Assembly (NCBI GenBank): GCA_009904025.1
Contig: WYEE01000014.1
Location: 1-11,153, forward strand
DNA length: 11,153 nucleotides
Direction of reading: 5' to 3'
DNA from: Thermogladius sp.
Lineage (GTDB): Archaea; Thermoproteota; Thermoprotei_A; Sulfolobales; Desulfurococcaceae
Shown: positions 5,240 through 11,153 of the stretch, in pieces
Numbering within the stretch: the stretch's first letter is position 1
Layout of the letters: each line of letters opens with the position of its first letter
The notes under the pieces: generated by a model
Database searches by the model: none
Seen by the model: the letters and a program-made list of their open reading frames with translations, nothing else
What the model was told of the DNA's origin: nothing
Translations under genes and position numbers: made by a program

Positions 5240-7675
5240 TCTACTACCAGTGTAGTCTCCCAATTTGACCCCAGGCTTATAATTCTCCGGCTTGACCCCG
5301 GTGATGTACTCGAACATCTTGCATGCAACGTCGTGAGCGGCCTTATGGAGCTCTTTAGCGGGCTTCTTAAGCAACCCCTCCAGCTCCTCCCAGCTCCTCC
5401 CCTGAAGGGTCTTAGCTAGCAGGACAAGCTCCTCCAGCCTATTCAACTTCGGCCTAGACTCCGATGGCAGCGAGAAGTATACGCCTGCTAGCTTGAACAT
5501 CAGGTCAGCCGCAGCCTCGAAGGTCATGGGGCCGAGGCAATACACCCACAGCCTGTCGAGCTGGATCGGCGTGAGTATGTTTCTATCAAACTCGCTGAGT
5601 ATAGGGGGTGTCGAGTCTATGAGTAGTTTAGCTACCTCAAGCTCCATATCTCTATAGTTGACCGGCAGGCTTAGGAGGAGCTTGGCTTTAAACTCCCTCT
5701 CGGAGATGCTTACAAATCTCTGGGTTCTCTCGTTCAACGGGTGGACGACTAGGACGGTGTACTCGCCGCTGACAGGGTTTCTGTCGGGGCTTATATGGAC
5801 TACTTTGAAATCGTTTTTAACCCAGAACCTGAGCAGCTCCTCGTTAACCCCGAAACCCGAGGCAACCCAATCCAACCCTCTTAGAGAGGCTTCTTCAATT
5901 AATTTCCTCAACCCCCAGCTACCTATACCCCTACCCTGCACGCTGGGGTGTGTAGCTATCCTAACAATCCTCCACCCCTTCAACTCCCCGAACTCCCGTA
6001 GCCTAGTGTGCTTCAGGAACCTGTCCGGTATAATATTGCCTGGAATCCTGCCCCCCTTCAGCAACTCATCCACCATCTCCCCCTGTATAGGACCCTCCTC
6101 CGCTATCTGGATAGCGGAGACGATTTTCCCAGACCCCGTCTTAACGGCTCTTATCAAGTGGTGTGGGGCGTCGGCCAGCATCCCGAGGTCGTCCGGCTCA
6201 TTCCTGTAGTGTGCTAGCACGTATATTCCAAACAGCTGTCTGAGCTCGCTCTCGCCTTCCCTGCTGAAGAGGTATGAGGGGTCGTACGAGACGTACACTA
6301 GGTTTTTCTCCTCGATATCCCTTACATCCTTTTCATCAAGCTCAGCGGGCTCAGCGTCTAGGAGCAGTGTTTTGAAAGACCACTCCTCGACAGGGTCGTT
6401 TCTACCATACCTGATAGGCTCTGTCATCTCGTACTCTAAAACCTCGGTTGACTCATCGCTTTTAACCCTCCTCAAGAATCTAACCGAGAAACCTCTACCA
6501 GCACCCTCATACCCGTGTATCGTCGTCGCGTATACAGTCCTCTTATGGGCCTCCCATATCTTGTAGAGCATTGGGACGTGTATTCCGGAGGCTTCGTCGA
6601 CTACAACGAGGTCCCCTTTGATATTTGGTATCGACAAGGGCTCCCAGTATTCAATGCTGAACCTCCCACCCCTAAGCTCTATGATGTCGCCGCCTTTCTT
6701 CACAACCTCATACTTGTAGCCCAGGGTGTCGAGGGCTGTGGACGCCATTGTGAAAAACGATTGGACGCTACCCGGCGATGGGGCTGTCACCAGGACCCTC
6801 GGCTTAGGCTTAACCTTCGAGAGCAGGTGTATGAGGCCTACGGAGCCTATCGCCACGGCACAGCTTTTCCCCCTCCCCCTGTCTGCTGTGACCACGAGAA
6901 CCTTCCTCCCCTTAGGCTTCTCGTAGAACCACTCCATTAGATTGACGACTCTAACCTGGTCGCCGGTTAAGGCGAGGCGGTAGAGTTCTTCCGGGAAAAG
7001 CGTTTTCTTCGGTGGAGAGACCTCTCTACTCTCCACGTTAGTATATTTCTCTTTTTCAAGAGAGAACTTTTTGATAACAAGGTTGTTGTCCGCATCGTAT
7101 ACGGCTACGCCGTCGTGTTCTAGAAGCTTGTTTTTAAACCATGTTATGAATACGTGTCTTGGCTCAGGGTATTGTGGTACAGTGAGGTTCTGCTTGAAGA
7201 TCGTTAAATAGTGGTCCCAGCTCCCCCAGTTTGGGGCCAGGAATATTATTAAACCCCCGCCCTCGACGATCCCGGTCAGCTTCCCTACATCATTCGGCTT
7301 CAGATCCCTGGTTAAATCCAGCACGAGGTAAGAGTATGTTTTACCCAAGTATTTCTCGGACTTCTCGTAGACGTCGAACTCGAACTCCGTGTATCTCGCT
7401 TCCTCGATGACGTCTTTGAAAACAGTCTTCATAGACTCCGCTTCCTGGAACTCGTCGTGGTAGACGTAGAGGCCGGCATACTTCTTTTTCTTATCATACC
7501 TGTGCCTGATCCTCTCATGGTATAGAATAGACCTTCCAGCCAATAAGCCAAGTCTCTGGCTTGTGGAGCCGGCGATTACGAGTAGACCTCTCAATCTCCT
7601 CTTTGCGAGGAATTCTTCGAGTTTACCTATCGTGGATAAGAGCTTGTTGAACGATGACGGTATCTCGCTCTTCAA
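5225..7675 (-). CDS. tmcA: tRNA/RNA cytidine acetyltransferase TmcA
   Basis: TmcA (Kre33/NAT10 family) uses acetyl-CoA and ATP to form N4-acetylcytidine, classically at the elongator tRNA-Met wobble base and, in hyperthermophilic archaea, in much other RNA. All expected parts are present in 816 residues: an N-terminal DUF1726-type region (about 1-230), an RNA helicase module with Walker A TADRGRGKS (263-271) and Walker B VVVDEA (357-362), a GNAT domain with the acetyl-CoA loop THPSVQGRGIGSWGL (575-589), and a C-terminal RNA-binding helical region (about 655-785). The start is TTG at 7675 with AGGGG 10 bases upstream; the next Met is far inside. It lies 18 bases after the cdc48 stop, so the two are probably co-transcribed. 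Its 3' end overlaps the first KaiC-like gene. Confidence 0.94.
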   Translation of the reverse strand: MKSEIPSSFNKLLSTIGKLEEFLAKRRLRGLLVIAGSTSQRLGLLAGRSILYHERIRHRYDKKKKYAGLYVYHDEFQEAESMKTVFKDVIEEARYTEFEFDVYEKSEKYLGKTYSYLVLDLTRDLKPNDVGKLTGIVEGGGLIIFLAPNWGSWDHYLTIFKQNLTVPQYPEPRHVFITWFKNKLLEHDGVAVYDADNNLVIKKFSLEKEKYTNVESREVSPPKKTLFPEELYRLALTGDQVRVVNLMEWFYEKPKGRKVLVVTADRGRGKSCAVAIGSVGLIHLLSKVKPKPRVLVTAPSPGSVQSFFTMASTALDTLGYKYEVVKKGGDIIELRGGRFSIEYWEPLSIPNIKGDLVVVDEASGIHVPMLYKIWEAHKRTVYATTIHGYEGAGRGFSVRFLRRVKSDESTEVLEYEMTEPIRYGRNDPVEEWSFKTLLLDAEPAELDEKDVRDIEEKNLVYVSYDPSYLFSREGESELRQLFGIYVLAHYRNEPDDLGMLADAPHHLIRAVKTGSGKIVSAIQIAEEGPIQGEMVDELLKGGRIPGNIIPDRFLKHTRLREFGELKGWRIVRIATHPSVQGRGIGSWGLRKLIEEASLRGLDWVASGFGVNEELLRFWVKNDFKVVHISPDRNPVSGEYTVLVVHPLNERTQRFVSISEREFKAKLLLSLPVNYRDMELEVAKLLIDSTPPILSEFDRNILTPIQLDRLWVYCLGPMTFEAAADLMFKLAGVYFSLPSESRPKLNRLEELVLLAKTLQGRSWEELEGLLKKPAKELHKAAHDVACKMFEYITGVKPENYKPGVKLGDYTGSRLLFL

Positions 7676-7693
7676 ATAGAAAAATCCCCTTCT

Positions 7694-9913
7694 CTACATG
7701 TAGTGTGTCGGCGTAGCACCCCTCCTAACACTGCTCATCTTCTTGAGCTCAGAAGCCATTCTCTCGTACTCCTCTATCTGCTCTTTAGTTAAGCTGGGTT
7801 TAACAGCCTCCAGTGCCTTTAGGAAGTACTTCATCTCCACAGGCCTTGCCTCAAGTCTATCTCTCAGAGCAAGCATGACCGCTTCTCTGACGACAGCGGC
7901 TATATCAGCCCCGGTGTATCCTTCCGTCAGCCTCGCCAACTCCGATAAGTCGACGTCCCCAGCCAACGGGACTCTCCTTGTGTGGACCTTAAATATCTCG
8001 AGCCTGGCCTTGAAGTCGGGTGGCGGGACGTATACTTGTCTATCGAATCTGCCCGGCCTCAGCAGGGCTGGATCAAGTATATCCGGCCTGTTCGTGGCTG
8101 CTATTACAACAACCTTCCTCAACGGCTGTATACCATCCATCTCCGTGAGGAGCTGGTTTACAATCCTATCTGTTACACCGCTGTCGAAACGTGCTCCACG
8201 GGCAGGCGCTATCGAGTCTATCTCGTCGAAGAATACGACACACGGGGCTACTTGCCTAGCCCTCCTGAATACTTCTCTGATGGCTTTCTCCGACTCCCCA
8301 ACCCACTTGCTGAGTACCTCGGGGCCTCTTATAGCTATGAAGTTCGCCCCGCTCTCAGTCGCAACAGCCTTAGCCAGCAGGGTCTTACCAGTACCGGGAG
8401 GACCGTAGAGCAGGATACCCTTAGGCGGCTCAATACCCATCTTGCTGATTATCTCAGGGTATTTCAGAGGCCATTCAACAGCCTCCCGCAACTGTTGTTT
8501 AACATCTTCTAGCCCGCCGATGTCATCCCATCTAACCTCGGGTACTTCAACGAATACCTCCCTAATCAGAGTTGGCTGTATAACCTTGAGAGCGCTCAGG
8601 AAGTCGCTCATCGTCACCTTAAGCTTCTCAAGCTTGCTTGCGGGGATAGGCTGGTTTAAGTCGATGTCCTCCTCTTTAATAAACCTTCTCAAAGCAGCTA
8701 AAGCCGCCTCCTTGACTAAGGCGGCTAGGTCAGCACCAGTGTACCCATGCGTTATCTCAGCAATGTTATCCAGGTTGACGTCCTCAGCTAAAGGTACGTT
8801 CCTCGTGTGCACGGCCAATATCTCTCTCCTAGCCCTCTTGTCGGGTGGGGGTATCTCGATCTCCCTGTCGAACCTTCCAGGCCTCCTCAGGGCGGGGTCG
8901 AGTGCATCAGGCCTGTTTGTTGCGCCTATGACTATGACCCTACCCCTCTCCTTCAAACCGTCCATCAGGGCTAGGAGTTGAGCTACAACCCTCTTCTCCA
9001 CCTCACCTGTAACCTCCTCTCTCTTGGGCGCGATGCTGTCTATCTCATCGATGAATATTATGGCCGGGGCCTTCTGCTCGGCCTCTCTGAAAACCTCTCT
9101 AAGCCTCTCCTCGGACTCGCCGTAGAATTTACTCATAATCTCAGGCCCGTTGATTGCTGTAAAATACGCGCCTATCTCGTTGGCTAGAGCCTTGGCGAGG
9201 AGGGTTTTACCGGTTCCAGGTGGACCATATAGTAAGATCCCTTTAGGAGGCTCTATACCCAGCCTGTTGAACAGCTCGGGGTGTCTCAGCGGTAGCTCAA
9301 CTATCTCCCTTATCCTCTCCTTAACCTCCTCTAAATCGCCGATATCCTCCCAGGTGACCCTTGGAACCCCCCTCGCAATAGCCTCCTCTTTCACAGGCTC
9401 TTCTTCAATCACGATCTCCGTCCCATCGGTTATGTAAACGTTTGGCGTGGGTTGCGTGTTGACAACCACCATCTTTAGCTCTGAGCCTGGGATGGGTATG
9501 GCTATGATGTCCCCCCTGCTAACCGGGGTGTAGGGCGGTAGCTGTCGTTTCACATAGTAGGGGTCTATTATCAGCCCGAAGGAGGCGTATATATCCGTGG
9601 CAAGCGGGGCTAGGACCACTCTTGTCGCAGGCTCTATTCTAGCGAGTCTAATCCTAACATACTCGTTTATGCCGACCCCTATTTTACTCCTAATATAGCT
9701 ATCGAGCCTAATCACCTCTTTACCGGCGTCCTCCGGTCTCCCAGGTAGCACCCTCACTATAGCTGAGCCTTTGGGGCCTATGACCTCGATATAGTCGCCC
9801 GCCTCTATTCCAATACTCCTCATAACCTTCTCGTCGATACGCGCTATCTTCCTCCCTATATCCGGAGCCCTTGCTTCAAGGACTCTCAGCTTCGCTTCAC
9901 TGGGTTTACTCAA
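7694..9913 (-). CDS. cdc48: Cdc48/VAT AAA+ unfoldase
   Basis: Archaeal Cdc48 (p97/VAT) is a hexameric double-ring ATPase that unfolds proteins for the 20S proteasome and remodels complexes. The 739 residues show an N domain (about 5-180, double-psi barrel plus lower part), D1 with Walker A GPPGTGKT (230-237), pore loop KFYG (262-265), Walker B IIFIDEID (285-292) and arginine-finger segment RRPGRFDR (343-350). D2 has GPPGTGKT (504-511), pore loop KWVG (536-539), VVFFDEID (559-566) and LRPGRFDR. Both ATP sites look intact. The C-terminus ends THYM, close to but not a strict hydrophobic-Tyr-X proteasome-docking tail. The start is TTG at 9913 with GGTGG 6 bases upstream. Divergent from the second KaiC-like gene and probably leading a cdc48-tmcA operon. 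Confidence 0.97.
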   Translation of the reverse strand: MSKPSEAKLRVLEARAPDIGRKIARIDEKVMRSIGIEAGDYIEVIGPKGSAIVRVLPGRPEDAGKEVIRLDSYIRSKIGVGINEYVRIRLARIEPATRVVLAPLATDIYASFGLIIDPYYVKRQLPPYTPVSRGDIIAIPIPGSELKMVVVNTQPTPNVYITDGTEIVIEEEPVKEEAIARGVPRVTWEDIGDLEEVKERIREIVELPLRHPELFNRLGIEPPKGILLYGPPGTGKTLLAKALANEIGAYFTAINGPEIMSKFYGESEERLREVFREAEQKAPAIIFIDEIDSIAPKREEVTGEVEKRVVAQLLALMDGLKERGRVIVIGATNRPDALDPALRRPGRFDREIEIPPPDKRARREILAVHTRNVPLAEDVNLDNIAEITHGYTGADLAALVKEAALAALRRFIKEEDIDLNQPIPASKLEKLKVTMSDFLSALKVIQPTLIREVFVEVPEVRWDDIGGLEDVKQQLREAVEWPLKYPEIISKMGIEPPKGILLYGPPGTGKTLLAKAVATESGANFIAIRGPEVLSKWVGESEKAIREVFRRARQVAPCVVFFDEIDSIAPARGARFDSGVTDRIVNQLLTEMDGIQPLRKVVVIAATNRPDILDPALLRPGRFDRQVYVPPPDFKARLEIFKVHTRRVPLAGDVDLSELARLTEGYTGADIAAVVREAVMLALRDRLEARPVEMKYFLKALEAVKPSLTKEQIEEYERMASELKKMSSVRRGATPTHYM

Positions 9914-9937
9914 CCCGGGCCACCACTCTAGCTGGAG

Positions 9938-9970
9938 TTTATGTATTCAATCAAGAACCATTAAATATTT
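9938..9970. promoter_or_regulatory. AT-rich promoter region between cdc48 and the second KaiC-like gene
   Basis: The 136-base divergent gap holds tttatgtatt (9938-9947) and attaaatattt (9960-9970). Read on the minus strand the first is about 29 bases from the cdc48 TTG and the second about 50 bases. A further candidate for the plus-strand gene is gtttatta (9994-10001), which predicts a start near 10022. Which are used cannot be told from the sequence. No clear operator repeat is visible. Confidence 0.35.
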
Positions 9971-10038
9971 CGATAGAAAAACACCATGTAACTGTTTATT
10001 AGGTAAAGATGACAAATAATGAATATTCCATAGTGGGG

Positions 10039-10043
10039 GGTGG
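10039..10043 (+). promoter_or_regulatory. Shine-Dalgarno of the second KaiC-like gene
   Basis: GGTGG within a G-rich run sits 6 bases before the ATG at 10050, supporting this start. The same motif and spacing precede the divergent cdc48 TTG. Confidence 0.5.
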
Positions 10044-10049
10044 CGTAGT

Positions 10050-10790
10050 ATGGTTGAAAGAGTTAAAACAGGCATACCGGGTTTCGACGAGATATTGAAC
10101 GGCGGTGTACCCAAGAGGAACGTGGTCTTGCTGAGCGGTGGCCCTGGGACAGGCAAGTCTATAATGGCAAGCCAGTTCCTGTGGAACGGGCTCCAGATGG
10201 GTGAGCCGGGTATCTACGTTGCTCTCGAGGAGCACCCGGTCCAGGTGAGGATTAACATGAAGCAGTTCGGCTGGGATGTGAAACAGTACGAGCAGCAAGG
10301 GGTTTTCGCGGTTGTAGACGCTTTCACGGGCGGGATAGGCGAGGCGGCTAAAAGGGAGAAGTACGTTGTCAAAGACCCGACGGATGTAAACGAGTTGGTT
10401 GACGTCCTCAGAGCAGCTATCAAAGACGTCAACGCTGTGAGGGTTGCGATAGACAGTGTTTCAACACTATACTTGACCAAGCCCTCCGTGGCCAGGAGTG
10501 TGCTCCTGGCTTTGAAAAAAGTCCTCTCGGGCACGGGGACTACATCAATACTAGTCTCACAGGTGTCGGTGACCGAGAGGGGTTTCGGGGGGCCTGGTGT
10601 GGAGCACGCGGCCGATGGTATTGTCAGGCTTGACCTAGATGAGGTGGAGGGTGAGCTCGTGCGGAGTATCATAGTGTGGAAGATGAGGGGGACTAGCCAC
10701 AGCCTCAAGAGGCACCCCTTCGATATAACCGACAAGGGGATCGTAATATATCCGGACAAGGTTGTTAAGGCGCGTGGAGTAATCGCGTGA
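10050..10790 (+). CDS. KaiC/RadC-like ATPase (UPF0273-type)
   Basis: A 246-residue single-domain RecA-fold ATPase closely resembling the widespread archaeal aRadC / UPF0273 group. Features are VKTGIPGFDEILNGGVPKR at the start, Walker A GGPGTGKS (30-37), the Glu pair in ALEEH (E60-E61), Walker B RVAIDSVSTLYL (131-142), QVSVTERGFGGPGVEHAADGIVRL, and the inter-subunit KMRGTSH (211-217). It is shorter than the copy at 4424-5239 and lacks that copy's C-terminal tail, so the two are paralogs rather than a recent duplication. Homologs have been studied as regulators of RadA recombinase activity, with possible KaiC-like signalling roles; the function here is inferred only. It is divergent from cdc48 and read toward reverse gyrase, which has its own promoter. 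Confidence 0.9.
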   Translation: MVERVKTGIPGFDEILNGGVPKRNVVLLSGGPGTGKSIMASQFLWNGLQMGEPGIYVALEEHPVQVRINMKQFGWDVKQYEQQGVFAVVDAFTGGIGEAAKREKYVVKDPTDVNELVDVLRAAIKDVNAVRVAIDSVSTLYLTKPSVARSVLLALKKVLSGTGTTSILVSQVSVTERGFGGPGVEHAADGIVRLDLDEVEGELVRSIIVWKMRGTSHSLKRHPFDITDKGIVIYPDKVVKARGVIA

Positions 10791-10804
10791 AAAATTGTTT
10801 TCTC
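10791..10804 (+). terminator. T-rich stretch after the KaiC-like gene
   Basis: The stop codon is followed by aaaaattgttttct. Oligo-U tracts without a hairpin serve as terminators in Crenarchaeota. This one lies just before the reverse gyrase TATA box, so it may separate the two transcripts. It is short and interrupted, hence low confidence. Confidence 0.3.
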
Positions 10805-10809
10805 GTCCA

Positions 10810-10825
10810 GAGAAAATTATATAAG
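10810..10825 (+). promoter_or_regulatory. BRE/TATA promoter of reverse gyrase
   Basis: A purine-rich BRE-like gagaaaa is directly followed by ttatataag (10817-10825), the best TATA box in the window. It predicts a transcript start near 10846 and a leader of about 15 bases before the ATG at 10861. Confidence 0.6.
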
Positions 10826-10860
10826 TAGTTCCACAACGGTTGTTATCACATGGATAGAGA

Positions 10861-11153
10861 ATGGCTGGTTTCATGGAGTTTGTTTTGAGGAAGCTTGATG
10901 AGCCCCTAGCCGTTTACAGGCACGCATGCCCTAATTGCGGTGGGGCGGTAGACGACCTCCGCTTATTCTACAGGGCTCCATGCGAGACTTGTCTCCGGGA
11001 AGAAGAATTCCGATCGTTGAAGGCGAGGATTGATGAGAGAGGCATCGATGAACTGGATGATCTAGAACTCTTTGAAATGTACTATGAGAGGCTGGCCAAC
11101 AGGGATGGGGGTATAAAGAGGATCCTCGAAGAGGAGATTCTGGTAAGGGAATT
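10861..11153 (+). CDS. rgy: Reverse gyrase, N-terminal part (runs off window)
   Basis: Reverse gyrase introduces positive supercoils through an N-terminal helicase-like half fused to a type IA topoisomerase; it occurs in hyperthermophiles. Only the first 97 residues are visible. They carry the N-terminal zinc finger that opens the family: VYRHACPNCGGAVDDLRLFY and then APCETCLREEEF, giving the CPNC...CETC pair (Cys 23, 26, 41 and 44). An acidic helical region follows (ELDDLELFEMYYERLANRDGG) before the helicase domain beyond the edge. I chose the ATG at 10861; an in-frame ATG at 10873 is possible. The ATG at 10850 is in another frame and meets a stop after 12 codons. The call rests on the finger and its context and would be settled by the missing downstream sequence. 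Confidence 0.82.
   Translation, partial: MAGFMEFVLRKLDEPLAVYRHACPNCGGAVDDLRLFYRAPCETCLREEEFRSLKARIDERGIDELDDLELFEMYYERLANRDGGIKRILEEEILVRE

Noticed and set aside
5376..5403. Tandem repeat-like cagctcctcc units
   Set aside because: It encodes the ordinary TmcA segment around SWEELEGLLKK; two short copies within coding sequence, not a repeat element.
7743..8981. Long plus-strand open frames opposite cdc48 (also opposite tmcA at 5658-6209)
   Set aside because: They are shadows of the strongly conserved minus-strand genes, with Ser/Leu-rich translations, no family motifs and no SD.
10214..10759. 181-residue minus-strand open frame opposite the second KaiC-like gene
   Set aside because: Antisense shadow with Ser/Thr-rich composition and no recognisable motif, over a gene with all its Walker motifs.
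10850..10888. ATG at 10850 as the start of the gene after the TATA box
   Set aside because: That frame ends after 12 codons. The reverse gyrase frame starts at 10861. A leader mini-ORF role cannot be shown.

Overview
The window looks like a chromosomal segment of a hyperthermophilic crenarchaeon, most likely in or near Desulfurococcales (the order is an inference). Supporting signs are the start of reverse gyrase (a hyperthermophile hallmark), Cdc48/VAT, archaeal TmcA, a crenarchaeal-type tRNA splicing endonuclease subunit, two single-domain KaiC/RadA-like ATPases, frequent TTG starts with Shine-Dalgarno (SD) motifs, and TATA-type promoters. No insertion sequence, CRISPR array, tRNA or rRNA was seen. 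No gene-free stretch exceeds 140 bases; the longest are 1896-2021 and 9914-10049.

Left part (1-2327): a B12-binding-type radical SAM protein runs off the left edge on the minus strand. From a shared AT-rich promoter region, a DUF47/PhoU-like gene and the endonuclease gene endA are read in the opposite direction, overlapping by 4 bases. A small eight-cysteine protein follows, with its own promoter candidate.

Middle (2319-5239): ubiX (flavin prenyltransferase, minus) and an unrecognised 93-residue gene (plus) diverge. The 93-residue gene converges on sua5 (minus), which diverges from a first KaiC-like gene (plus). The most interesting element is at the 5' end of ubiX: a near-perfect C/D box guide RNA layout (C, 12-nt guide, D', 3-nt spacer, C', 12-nt guide, D) on the minus strand. 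Its C' box is the ubiX start-codon region itself.

Right part (5225-11153): cdc48 and tmcA form a minus-strand pair 18 bases apart. tmcA converges with overlap on the first KaiC-like gene. Divergent from cdc48 is a second KaiC-like gene, followed by a good TATA promoter and the first 97 codons of reverse gyrase.

Taken together, this is housekeeping chromosome rich in RNA maturation: EndA (tRNA splicing), Sua5 (t6A), TmcA (ac4C) and the candidate 2'-O-methylation guide. With it come protein quality control (Cdc48) and DNA topology or recombination ATPases (reverse gyrase, KaiC/RadC-like). I see no convincing defence system or mobile accessory island. Convergent genes are packed so tightly that three pairs overlap by 8-15 bases.
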